Positions 35,786-46,340 are shown, numbered from the stretch's first letter. The stretch is DNA of 64,000 bases from Siphonodentalium dalli (GCA_032622095.1 CP136068.1:158861465-158925464), one strand, 5' to 3'. Numbers and translations: made by a program. The notes: a model not told the origin generated them from the sequence alone.

Positions 35786-36355
35786 AAACCATGACCACAC
35801 TAATATCACGCTGTGGACATGGTGTCACTAATATCACGCTGTGGACATGGTGTTATCTGATTACTGACCCGAATCATGACCACACTAATATCACGCTGTG
35901 GACATGGTGTCACTAATATCACGCTGTGGACATGGTGTTATCTGATTACTGACCCGAATCATGACCACACTAATATCACGCTGTGGACATGGTGTTATCT
36001 GATTACTGACCCGAATCATGACCACACTAATATCACGCTGTGGACATGGTGTCACTAATATCACGCTGTGGACATGGTGTTATCTGATTACTGACCCGAA
36101 TCATGACCACACTAATATCACGCTGTGGACATGGTGTCACTAATATCACGCTGTGGACATGGTGTTATCTGATTACTGACCCGAATCATGACCACACTAA
36201 TATCACGCTGTGGACATGGTGTCACTAATATCACGCTGTGGACATGGTGTTATCTGATTACTGACCCGAATCATGACCACACTAATATCACGATGTGGAC
36301 ATGGTGTCACTAATATCACGCTGTGGACATGGTGTTATCTGATTACTGACCCGAA
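35786..36355. repeat. higher-order satellite of 28- and 57-bp units
   Basis: The basic unit CACTAATATCACGCTGTGGA-CATGGTGT (28 bp) alternates with a longer 57-bp form that adds TATCTGATTACTGACCCGAA and TCATGACCA. Repeat starts (CCACACTAAT) fall 85, 85, 57, 85, 85 and 85 bp apart, so 28+57 is the main higher-order unit, with one bare 57. Copies are almost identical, implying recent expansion. The open frame 35876-36058 is a by-product. Confidence 0.9.
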
Positions 36356-36501
36356 CTTCAAATGTGAAGGCTATTATAACCCCGGTGCATGAATAATGTG
36401 GTAAGGTCATTGCTGGTGAAATTATTGGCATTTAACAAAATACAAAATTAGAGTGTTGACATGAACATATACACATGGAAAGCCATAAACATATATGTGC
36501 C

Positions 36502-36942
36502 GCATTACTCAATCCGATCAGAGGGTCCCCATATCATCAAGATACAACAACAAAATTTCTTCAAAATACGCTTTAGTTATCAGAATCGATTAATTACAAC
36601 AATATAATGCTAACCATAGTGACTGTCAATTATGGTATCAAATTTCCCAAACGTGTTATTTATCAACATTTTGGTCAACGAAATATCTTCGTATTATCAC
36701 GGAACTTTACCGTATTACTACTTGTTGTAGAGTTATCCATCTTCCGCAATTTTGACCGACACCATCCTTCTGATGGCGTGTTTCTGGGCCACAAACAATT
36801 GAAATAACAAACTTCAAACATCGATATCTGATCACTCTGAGCCTTGATGGGTAGGTACATCGACTCCAATCAAATATAGTTTTACCACCGAAGCCAAAGA
36901 AATAGTAATTTAGGGGTGTTTGATCGGATTGAGCACCTTTAA
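36502..36942 (-). mobile_element. TTAA-flanked MITE, copy 3 (inverted)
   Basis: The right end GATCGGATTGAGCACCT-TTAA (36922-36942) and left end ACTCAATCCGATC (36507) match the terminal repeat of 17261-17698. The inside (GGGTCCCCATATCAT ... CCACCGAAGCCA) matches it in reverse. The left TTAA is eroded. The two minus frames of 64 and 131 codons crossing it are not genes. Confidence 0.8.
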
Positions 36943-37734
36943 GTAAGGTGCGCGTGGGACAAATGGCAAGCCTGCAGACACTGCGGTTCTGAGATATTAT
37001 AGACCCTTCTACTACATGTGTAGCTGAATTGCTGTATAGGTCTCTAGTGTGAAATTGTATATATTTAAAGGTATGTGGTACGGGCTCAGTGGAATAAATC
37101 ACTTCTTTCTTTCATTGTCCTTCAAGTTGGTGAACATTAAATGTGAGACACCCTTGCGTGGCGTGCGTGCTTGCCTTGAGGGCTGATTGAAATGCTACGC
37201 TGAGGAGTTATTTAAGCATACCGATGCTGGTAAATAAATTAAGATATTGCCATTAAATAAATTAACAAAGGTTAAACAAACTTTCAATTCAATTCAAATA
37301 ATTTATTATCTTAATACTCATATTGTGCAATTTCATGAGTATTGAGATTAAACATATTTACAAATGAGAATATGAGAACCGCAATGTCAGCAATTGCGGT
37401 GGTCTGGACGGTGGGACGGTGGCCCTATTCTCTATGTCGGGGTAGCAGCGGACAGAAACATTATACAAACACTACCTTTCATATATGGGCTTATTTTATA
37501 ATCAAATATGTCGAATATGAACTCAATTAAATGTGTATCCCTTGAAGAAGTCCAGTGCGTTGAATTTGTTGTTTGCGCGTGTTGCCAAGAACACGTCACG
37601 ATTTTCCTGGTAAAAATCAAACATTATTGATCGCTCCGATGTGCACGCGGCCTTGTCGTGAGCATGCATAGTGGGTGCTCCGCCCCACCAGTGATTTCAC
37701 CACCTACGTTTTAAAAGTCGCACTAACACGCAGA
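36943..37734. other. intronic stretch
   Basis: No gene or larger repeat seen; AT-rich around 37200-37350 with a run of TTCAATTCAATTCAA near 37286. Confidence 0.45.
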
Positions 37735-37804
37735 CGATTCAATCACTGTACTGAATCAATCACTGTAATGATTCAATCACTGTAATGATTCAATCACTGT
37801 AATG
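37735..37804 (+). repeat. 18-bp tandem repeat, four copies
   Basis: Four units of AATGATTCAATCACTGTA, the first slightly diverged. About 230 bp upstream of exon 3 of the small secreted-peptide gene. Confidence 0.8.
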
Positions 37805-38036
37805 GCGCCCGTTGAGTCATATACAATACACTTTACATGGGGTGGAATAACAAGAAGGACTCGGTCACTATAGTCACGCGCTTGCTAAGACACCGCCTCG
37901 GAAAAATAGTAATCAGTGTAACTATTTCCAGAGGTGTATTTTGAACAACACACATGACTATTGACCGATGATGCCCGCAGGACGCGACAGAGCTGATAAT
38001 AAACACTCACTGATACCATTTATTTCAATTCTACAG

Positions 38037-38074
38037 ACACAGTCAAGGATGCATTTTGGTACTATCTGGTTTAA
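38037..38074 (+). CDS. secreted cysteine-rich peptide, terminal exon
   Basis: The acceptor TTTATTTCAATTCTACAG (38036) opens a phase-1 exon that continues the frame from 31916 and adds DTVKDAFWYYLV before TAA (38072-38074). No further cysteine is added. The three exons total 204 coding bases, 67 residues, of which about 46 would remain after signal removal. A polyadenylation signal lies 53 bp past the stop, which favours this as the true last exon. The aromatic, hydrophobic C-terminus (FWYYLV) is unusual for a soluble peptide and could be a membrane- or receptor-contacting tail; that is inference. RNA evidence would settle the joining. Confidence 0.55.
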
Positions 38075-38126
38075 GGATGTCAATGATGTCGAGTTCGAGA
38101 TGGACTCCACAAGAAAACTACATATG

Positions 38127-38155
38127 AATAAAATGTAAGAACCCACACCGTGTTG
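38127..38155 (+). terminator. polyadenylation signal of the small secreted-peptide gene
   Basis: AATAAA at 38127-38132, followed by a GT-rich element (GTGTTGTTTTGTTATTCTTG, 38149 on) at a suitable distance for cleavage. Confidence 0.6.
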
Positions 38156-38582
38156 TTTTGTTATTCTTGTAACACGCTGGTCATCCTACACGTATAATCC
38201 CCGGTGCGGGCAGTAATCCCCGAGCCCCCACCATCATGACCAAGTTCCAACCATATTATCGGGCGAGGACTACTCCCTTTAGTTCCCCGCTGTAATAATT
38301 GGGGACGAATCTCCCACATAATTAGTCATTTTTCCAATTTCTCTGTTGAAAATTATCAAAAAGGCGCATGCGTTGTGATCATATCGGCGGACGAGCTCCT
38401 TCCAATCACACAAAATTGTGTACCTTTATGTTATGAAATATTTTGCATTGTCATATATCATCATGTTTAATGTATATAATGTGTGGACTGTATATTATGT
38501 ATATGGTATATTGTGTTGGGAGAAGACGACCCAGCGTTACGTTTGTATTTCTTAACACTGTATGTTATACAGTTTAGAAGAA
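38156..38582. other. spacer between the small secreted-peptide gene and element B
   Basis: Contains a GC-rich island near 38195-38290 (CCCCGGTGCGGGCAGTAATC). No gene seen. Confidence 0.4.
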
Positions 38583-40915
38583 TCTAGATCTATATTTGCG
38601 AATGTCTGTCTGTCTGTCTGTGTTCTATAGAAATTCACAGGTGACCATCTAGATGATGCCAAAGGGGTCTACTAGGAGTAGATTTTTACGAGAAAGATAA
38701 TGGTCGGGGTTAGAATTTTCTAAAGTGACGCCGTTGTTGTAAGGGGCAGAAAAGGGGAGGGGCAAAAAACAAATTTGTCGCCGATTGCCACCAAACTTAT
38801 ATATAATCATCCCCATAATATGAGGAATCTAATGGCGTGGTTTAAATATGCCAACAAGTCGCGCCGTTGGCGTCAGGGGTGCCCGGAAGGGGGGGGGGGG
38901 GGCGGCAGATTTTTTTCTGTCGCCGATTGCCACGAAACTTACATATAATTATCCCCATGATATGAAGAATCCAACGGTGTGGTTAAAATATGTCAAAAGT
39001 GTTGTCGTTTGAGTCAGGGATGAACGGAAGGGGAGAGGGGAACCAAAATTGATAAAACTAATTTTAGCGCCGATTTCCACCAAATTGATATATATTCTTC
39101 TTCATGATACAAGGAATCTAATTGTGCGATTTAACAACGCCATATTGTTGTTTTTGGATGAGAGATTGGGAGGGGGTGGGCACTAAATTTGATAATATGT
39201 CGCCGATTGCCACCACACTTATACAAAATCATCCCCATGGTATGAGGAGTCTAATGGTGTGGCATTTATCTGTCAAATGTGGCTTCATTCGAGTCAGTGT
39301 TGCATTGAAAGGGACAGGGGCACCAAAATTGATGCACAATTTTTTTAGCGCCAATTTCCACCAAATGTATACACGTTCTTATCCATGATACGAGGAATCT
39401 AATCGTGATTTAAAGACGCCATAGTGGTCCTGTTTGGGTGAGAGATGGAGAGGGGAGGGATTGGCACCAAATTTGATAAAAAAAATTGTTTAGTCGCCGA
39501 TTATCACCAAACTTATAAACAATCATCCCCATGATATCAGGAGTGTAATCGTGTGATTTAAGGATGTCACAAGTGGGGCCATTCGAGTCAGTGGTGTATA
39601 GAGATGAGAGGGACACAAATTTTTTTATCTATATGTTTAGTGCCGATTTCCACCAGATTGATACATATTCTTCTCCGTTATACGAGGAATCTTATCGTGT
39701 GGTTTAGATACACCAAATTGGTGCCCTATGGGTGAGAGATATGGGGACCTTAAATTTGATACGAATTTGTATACTCGCCAATTTTCACCAATTTCATATA
39801 TATGCATCTCTGATCTCTAATGAGTCTTAGTGTGTGCAGCTTGAGTCCGAAATAGGGACGGGAGGGTCACCAAAACTTATACAAAATATTTTTAGTACCA
39901 ATTACCATCAAATTCAGACACGTCCTTCTCAAATGATACAAGAAATAAAATCGTGCTGTCGGTCTGTCTTTTTGTCTGTCTGTGTGCGTTCTATATATAA
40001 CTTCACGCAGTACAATCGAGATGGCACCAAGGCGTTCTAAGAGGGGTAACTTTTTACAAGGAAGATAATGGTGCGGGCTAAAATTTTCTAAAATGACGCT
40101 GTTGGTGGGAAGGGAAATGAAACAAATATGGTGAAAGAGTTTTGTCGCTGATTACCACCAAACGAATACATAATCACCTTCGCAATATGGCGTTGTTCGA
40201 GTCAGCGTTGCATCAACAATTGATTTAATAAACCAAATTCCACCAAATTCATACACGTTTTTCTCTAATGATATACCATGAATTAAATCACATTTGGTGT
40301 CGTTTGCGTCACGGATGGCGAGCGGATATGCACTATCATTGATAAGATTGCTATTCGCCGATATCGACATATAAGTTATATACAGTCACCAGGCCATCTC
40401 CATATCATTTTAAGTAGTTGGGCGTTCACATTTCACAATACCGACATATGGTGACCCACATAAGTCACTTGAACAAGTATATCTTCTTAACAGTCATATT
40501 TATATGGGAATGGCAATCAAGGCATTCGCACAATGAGCTAGCAAAAAGAAATAACTAGAAGAAGCATTAAACGTATATTTATCAATCTATTGAAGAGATA
40601 CATATACATAAACAACTCAAAATCTCGCTCTGTATCTGGCATATGTAGCTGATATATGTGCGCAGCAACATTTCGTTTAAACTAAGAATATTTAGCCAAT
40701 ATATAGCACCATGAACAGAGGAGCACCTGGAAATTTATTTGAAACATCTGTATCTTCATGGAGATATGATAGCCAGATGTCCTCGAGATCTTAGTCCAAC
40801 CCACTAGATTGATTGATACATCTCAATATGAAAAACCCAATTATCATCTTTTATCGAACTAATGTGTTTATGATGTTCATGTATCATATTATAACGTCTA
40901 ATGTAGTTGTAAATA
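38583..40915 (+). mobile_element. element B: 2.3-kb repeat, inverted partner of element A
   Basis: Begins ATATTTGCGAATGTCTGTCT then GTCTGTGTTCTATAGAAATT, CCATCTAGATGATGCCAAAG and AAAGATAATGGT. It continues through about ten diverged units of 120-130 bp (CGCCGATTGCCACCA, ATCCCCATGATATGAGGAAT, GGGTGAGAGAT) and ends with the decayed coding stretch and GTAAATAAATAAATAC near 40915. It has the same order as element A on the other strand and lacks A's minisatellite insertion, so it is closer to the basic unit. Short frames in it are not genes. Confidence 0.7.
40461..40797 (+). pseudogene. decayed unknown protein of element B
   Basis: Frames align with element A: SLEQVYLLNSHIYMG (about 40465), TRRSIKRIF after an in-frame TAG, then a deletion relative to A, INNSKSRSVSGIC, and TMNRGAPGNLFE leading to SSWRYDSQMSSRS and TAG. 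Several stops and frame shifts remain. See 24178-24815 for the better copy. Confidence 0.55.
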
Positions 40916-41888
40916 AATAAATACTTCATTATTGGTGGAACGGATTAATCGCGATAAACAGAATGACAAATGACAAGGTGAGCCACTACTTGTATTCCAT
41001 GACTGTAATAATCATGTATTGTGATGGCAGTGATGCTATTTCAATATACAATTTATGAGAAAACGTATAACACTTTAAGCAAGAGCATTCTCAATTCCCA
41101 ACAAATACCCACAGCATACATTAACCTGGGCAACGCCGGGTAACCCTCCTAGTAAACAATATAACCCGATGCGGGCGTCTGTAAACCGCACATCGGGCTA
41201 TTACAGTTAAGAGTTCTTCATTCCAGGGCTAGTCTAATTAGTTAAAGTGATGTGATACACTCCGGTTTGGCGATCAAAGAGAAATGGAGAATAATCTTGC
41301 TCAAAGTTGTTATTTATACGAATATTAATCCAATCGACAACGCACACACATCAATCATAAACTTAATGCAATGACTCTAAATGTCGAAATCATTTGTGTG
41401 AGTTTATCGCCGATAGTTGCGTCCCGAATCGTGATGTAAATATTCACAATTGAGCGTACTTCGGACGATGTTTTATAGGCAGTGGTATGGTCGATTTCTT
41501 TGAAATTTTCGGCGATGTCAGTAGACTGCTACAGTCCCCAGGTTGACATAGCGCCTGATTACTAACTTATCAATTCCACGCACCCGAACAAGTCCATAAT
41601 ATGTCTTTAAAAGTAGTCAATTTATAAGTTGCAACAACCAATGGAAGACAAATATGATAGGCAATGCCTATTTATGCTGTGACGGGAGTTCAGAGAAAAT
41701 TCAGATATCAGTTCTCGAGAAAAACACAATCTTAGTCAAGCGCATTCGGAATTTCGGGGTAAATGTAAGTTTCATTCAGCAAAACTTTCACTGCAAACAA
41801 TTCTCGAGATTATTTTTTGAAAATGTGGAACAAGCTATGGAGGGGGTTGTTGGGAGAAGAGAAGTTTCCACTACATGTATATAGTTAC
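40916..41888. other. spacer with small repeats
   Basis: Holds a fragment with CTGGGCAACGCCGGGTAACC (41126-41155), a head typical of dispersed SINE/LINE-tail repeats, a short hairpin near 41161-41210, and the repeat at 41522-41620. The frame at 41654-41884 is not recognised. Confidence 0.45.
41522..41620 (-). repeat. dispersed repeat, mate of 10628-10737
   Basis: The reverse complement contains GACATATTATGGACTTGTTC, GGGTGCGTGG and TTGATAAGTTAGTA, aligned with the copy near 10.6 kb. Confidence 0.65.
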
Positions 41889-42190
41889 CTACACCGACGA
41901 TGGGTAGAATGAAGCTTGAGAGTCACTAACGTCAGAGTACCTATTGTCTCTTGTGTATCCACGACCTCGGCCTCTGTACCAGCCTCCTCTCTTTCCACGT
42001 TGCATTCGGCGGTTCGCATAACCTCGTGTGGGTGCTCTCCCTTCGCGGTTGTTGGCACACCTGAATGGGGGTGGGTTCTCCGGGGTCACAAGTTTGTTAT
42101 CCACGTAGTGTCTGTCTCCATGCAGCTATGTTGGCTTTCAGTCCGTTATCACGTGCTTGCTGGGCTAGTGGCTTTAATGTGGATTAGTGT
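41889..42190 (-). pseudogene. fragment of an RGG-rich protein, frameshifted
   Basis: On the minus strand one frame gives TLKPLAQQARDNGLKANIAA-WRQTLRG and stops. One base later the next frame continues YVDNKLVTPENPPPFRC, then GYANRRMQRGKRGGWYRGRG-RGY and ends SDSQASFYPSSV with a stop at 41889. The joined reading looks like one protein with an arginine-glycine-rich, nucleic-acid-binding tail. The codons are GC-rich compared with the flanks. It lies 3' of the neighbouring LINE and on the same strand but is not part of that ORF. An acceptor-like ACTAATCCACATTAAAG precedes it. It could be the end of a transposon gag-like protein or of a host RNA-binding protein; undecided. Confidence 0.4.
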
Positions 42191-42516
42191 AAACAATATT
42201 TTATTCTCAAGAATAGCACATATAATACATAATATAAGGACGATAACAATTTAACATTAGAGAAAAGGATTTGGCAGTAAACCAAAGGCTTATAGGTGGC
42301 CATTTCCTTAGTATATATATTGCATCATGGTTTGATTGGGTCTCAATGATGAATTGCCTGTTCCACAAGCACCCGCACCCTATCCCGTTGCCAATCGCTG
42401 CGAGTCCACCCCTCACACAGAATCACACCTCTGGCGTGCTTGGGTATACGAGAGCACAATATTTTTGTTTTATGTAGGCTTTTGGTTCACGCTTTACAGG
42501 TCATAACCATATTATG

Positions 42517-45500
42517 TCAGTTAAATCGTTTGGTATCGTCGATGAACTTTTGGACGGAAATGAATATGTCGGCATTTTTGGTATTAGATATATCTACGGA
42601 CCCATACAGTAATATTTTGACTTCCAAGTTCACGTTCAGATTGGCTAAATAACGGACTCTTTCACGCTCGAATATTGGACAGTGGAGTAAGAAGTGCTCA
42701 GCAGTTTCTAATTCTCCACAGTCGCAAAATGGACTATTATTCAAATGATTGCAAAACAGGTCATATTTCAAGTTACTGCAGTTTGTTCGCAGGCGACAGT
42801 GATAAATTTGGCTTGGTCTTCGGTACGCTATATAATAATATGACGGTATGATAATTCGATCGGTTAAAAAAAAAATTCTTAAAGTCAGAGACAGATTCAC
42901 ATTCTTTCGCCTTTGGCGGAAGGTTGTTCCATAATTTGACGGTAGCTGGAAGAAATGAATTTTCGTATCTTGTCGCGTAAACTCTGGGAGTCCTGAGACC
43001 CTTTTGTCTGAAATTATAATTGGTTAGACTTCCAGATTCAATAGGAACTAGAGTATATAAGTAAGGGGGCGTGGCTTTCCTAATCATTTAAAAAAATTGC
43101 ACAAGTTTAGTTTTTTCTCTCCTGCTAGATAGTGAGTCCCAACCGGTTTCCCGTAATAGTGATTGTTTGCTGCAGCTTCTAGTTGCTCCCGTGACTAATC
43201 TAGCAGCCTCGTATTGAATATCTTCCAGAGAGGTTGAATTTTCAACTGAGCAATTACCCCATACCGAGGAGGCATATTCCAACACTGGACGGATGTATGA
43301 CAAGTATATGGTCTCAAGGGTTCTCCTGTCCAGAATGAATTTATATTTCCTCAGTATATACATTCGACTTGCGGCTCGATTTTCAATATCAGTGACATGA
43401 TCTTTCCACGTACCGTCTCTGTTAAAAGTAAGACCTAAATGTTTGTGTGTTTCGACTTCTACAATATCCTTGTCCGACATCTGAAGGGGAGGGTGGACGA
43501 TTATGTTATTTTTCCATGATACTAAAAGTGATTCTGTTTTCATGGGATTAAATTTCACTAGCCATTTTTGAGACCATTCGAAAATCAGACTAATATCGTT
43601 GTTGATTACCTCTGCGGCAATAACTGGGTCTTCAATGGATAGAAATAAAGAGGTATCATCAGCAAAAAAGCCATACATTGCACGTAACATTGTCTACAAT
43701 ATCATTAATGTAAATTAAAAAAAGAAGAGGGCCGAGTATGGATCCCTGGGGCACACCAGCTGAGACACAGCTCCAGCAGGAGTTCGAGTTTGAAACAATT
43801 ACTCGCTGGTGCCGATTGTCCAAATAATTTTGTAATAGGTCATATGTTGGGCCGACAATTCCCATTCTTTTCAACTTAAATAGTAAGCCCCGATGCCACA
43901 CCTTATCGAATGCCTTGCTGATATCACAGAAAAGGCACCTAATTTCGTTGCCATTATCAAGAGAAGATATTATATAATGGTAAACATCTGTTAACTGAAA
44001 TACTGTGCTATCTTGCGGAGTGAATCCCGATTGAAGGTTTGTTAGAAGCATACTATCTCTTAAATATTCATTCATGTGAAGGTATATACACTTTTCGAAA
44101 ATTTTGGACAGGCAACAGAGAAGAGAAACTGGGCGATAATTACTTGGGTCGGTGGCGTCGTCTTTTTTGTATATGGGACATACATTTGCCACTTTCCATT
44201 CAGGCGGGAAGAAAGATTTTTCAAGAAATTTCTTGAAAGCAAATTCTAGTGGACCAGCTAGGGAGGATGCACAAAGTTTCAATATTCTTGGACTAATTCC
44301 GTCAGGGCCACTGGCTTTTGCCGTTTGAACACTTTTCAGTGATTTATATATTTCTTCGCGTGTGATAACGAATGTATCTAGTCTTGATTGAGTTTTGTAT
44401 TCAAATGGCGGTAATTCTACTCTGTCTTCATTCGGGAGGGCAGAAATCGAGCAAAAGTATTTATTAAAAATCTCAGCTTTTGATTCATTGTTGGTTGTAA
44501 TCGAATCCCCATTTTTTAATGCCGGTATGTTTTTTCTGTCAGGGCCCATGAGTCGATTCATAGTTTTCCACCAAAGTGAAGATTCTGTGAAGCAATTTCC
44601 CAGTACTGACTGTGTTTTATCGATTAGTCTCTGCTTGGCACTCTTTATGCAAGAGGTGACCTCGTTTCTTTTGGATTTATATCGGACCCAGGCATGATCG
44701 GTTTTCTTGCGCTTAGCGTTTGAATAAAGTCGCCTTCTTTGTCTAATTAGTCTGCGAATTTGGCAAGTCATCCAACTAGGTTCGTCTTGTCGTATGGAAG
44801 CTATTTTATTTGGTATGTATTTTGAGGCTAAGTGATTTATTTTGTCTGTTAACGTACTCGCTATACGTGTATACTCTATCTCAGATAATTCTGAATTATA
44901 ATTCCATTGTTGGAGATCATTGTTCATTGCAGTAAAATCAGCTGCATCATAGTTCCAAACTCTTCGCTTGATGACGCGATTCGATTTCACTACGTTTAGA
45001 CTTAATTTCACTAATATTGGACAGTGATATCGAACCAGGTCAGCAAAAAAAGGGTCCATAATTTCATATGATTCGACAAGAAGTGGTTTATTGGTCATAC
45101 ATAAGTCGAGAATTGACAGTGAGCTCTCGGTAAAATATGTCGGTTCTTTGATAATTTGTGTCAGTCCAATTTTCTGTCGAATGTATCTTATTGGCGTTGT
45201 TTCGGTTTCTAGAACATTTGAACTAAAATCCCCAATGACCACGACATGAGAACAATGGCTATTGTCCATTGCCATATCGATCGAAGAATATATTTTCTCC
45301 CATAGTTGAACTGGCGAATCCGGTGGTCGATAAAAAGTTCCAAGCAGAAAGCGCGATGTTGGAGTTACAATTTCAAGCCATACGCATTCTACACCGAATG
45401 TTTCCAATTCTCGGTGTCTTTTGGAGTTTAATGAATTAGCGACATATACTGCGATACCACCACCATGCGATGAGCGATTAAATCTCTCCGGATTATGGAA

Positions 45501-45641
45501 TCCATGAATAGCAATTTCCGAATCTGATGTATCATTGGAAAGCCATGTTTCTGAGAATGCTGCGATGTCATAGTCTACTATTTCAGCAGACAATGTATCC
45601 AGTTTGGGTTTTATGCTCTGAATATTTAGGCACATCAATGA
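42517..45641 (-). pseudogene. LINE endonuclease-reverse transcriptase, broken
   Basis: Endonuclease motifs: SETWL (catalytic Glu), GTFYRPPDS, VVIGDFSSN (usual GDFN changed to GDFS) and RYHCPI (usual SDH changed to RYH), so the endonuclease is probably dead. Reverse transcriptase motifs: NYRPVSLL, FCDISKAFDKVWH, GVPQGSILGPLLFLIYINDI, then FADDT in a shifted frame, KFNPMKTE and HLGLTF. The C-terminal part has FLPATVKLWNNLP and a C-x-C-x7-H-x4-C segment (CDCGELETAEHFLLHC). Lesions: an extra T in a T-run (43664-43669) just before the YADD-type motif, TAA at 43088-43090, and a shift at a 10-base T-run (42866-42875). The intact protein would be about 1,000 residues. It nicks DNA and copies LINE RNA into the target site in active relatives. 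Confidence 0.92.
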
Positions 45642-45674
45642 TCATTTTCTATCAGTTTTTGTATCGGACAAAGA

Positions 45675-45698
45675 GGGACCCGGGTTCAAATGTACGTC
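45675..45698 (-). other. 2A-like motif between LINE ORF1p and endonuclease
   Basis: Encodes DVHLNPGP, a variant of the D(V/I)ExNPGP ribosome-skipping motif, with His for Glu as seen in other retroelement copies (from memory). It lies about 60 residues after the ORF1p core and about 15 before the endonuclease, in the same frame; a TGA (45642-45644) now separates it from the endonuclease. Confidence 0.7.
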
Positions 45699-46330
45699 AT
45701 ATGCTTGCATCAAGATTGATTTAAGTGTTTCTATTATAGCTCGCATTATATTGGATATAGAATATTGTATCACTCTTGAAATGTATGTTTTCACATTTTT
45801 GAGAACATTGAGATGGCGAGAACGCCTATTTCGAGTAATCTTTCTTAACTGCAGTCCAATTCTGATTGTGGATTGACGGTATGAATTGATCACCTTTGGT
45901 AAGTTTTCAATTATATAAAAATGAGTACCACGAAGTATACCACTTGATTTCTTCACTGTGTCCCTATCGTCCTGTCTCGTCCTGTCTCTTCACTGTGTCC
46001 CTATCGTCCTGTCTCGTGAATTTCGCCAGAATCGGTCTCGGGGTCCCATATGCATCTCTACCATCGCGGTTTCCTATTCTCACAAATTGGAATTCAATTT
46101 CCTTGTTCAGTTTCAACACATAATTAATTTATTCTTTCAATTATTTTCTGTAGATATAGCAAATTCATCTGATTGATCCTCGTCTATTCCCTATATTATT
46201 AATTCGTCGCGCATTACTCTGGTCTCCAAGTCCGTTACTGTTTCTAGGACGTGCTTGATCCTTTGTCTATTTTTGCCGATTTTTAAAGAATAATCATGAC
46301 CTGTTCTGTAATGTTGGTTTTAATAGTAAA
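45699..46330 (-). pseudogene. LINE ORF1p-type RNA-binding protein, broken
   Basis: Upstream of the 2A-like motif the minus strand encodes, in pieces, RQRIKHVLETVTDLETRVMR (coiled-coil pattern), KLNKEIEFQFVRIGNR, then TPRPILAKFTRQDDRDTV and ILRGTHFYIIENLPKVI. The order EIEF..VRIG - RPI..KF - DRDTV - LRGT.FYI.E.LP is that of LINE ORF1 proteins (RRM plus C-terminal domain), which bind LINE RNA as trimers and act as chaperones (family knowledge). Two stops lie between the coiled coil and the core, and a 37-bp insertion (31-bp repeat) breaks the frame at DRDTV. The 5' end is uncertain. Confidence 0.75.
45950..46017. repeat. 31-bp direct repeat interrupting LINE ORF1
   Basis: TCTTCACTGTGTCCCTATCG-TCCTGTCTCGT occurs at 45950-45980 and 45987-46017, a 37-bp offset. 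It shifts the ORF1p frame by one base; removing one copy restores it, so the duplication arose after insertion. Confidence 0.85.
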
Positions 46331-46340
46331 GGGCAAAATC

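Larger units (their letters stand above)
42450..46340 (-). mobile_element. degenerate LINE (Jockey/CR1-like), nearly full length
   Basis: On the minus strand, in order: a coiled-coil/ORF1p-type region (about 46330-45700), a 2A-like motif (45698-45675), an apurinic-type endonuclease, a reverse transcriptase and a C-terminal CCHC-like segment ending at TGA 42517-42519. The reading frame is continuous in design across ORF1p and EN-RT but broken by two stops, a 31-bp duplication and two homopolymer shifts. No target duplication or poly-A tail was identified. The family assignment rests on EN and RT motifs (family knowledge). Confidence 0.9.
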
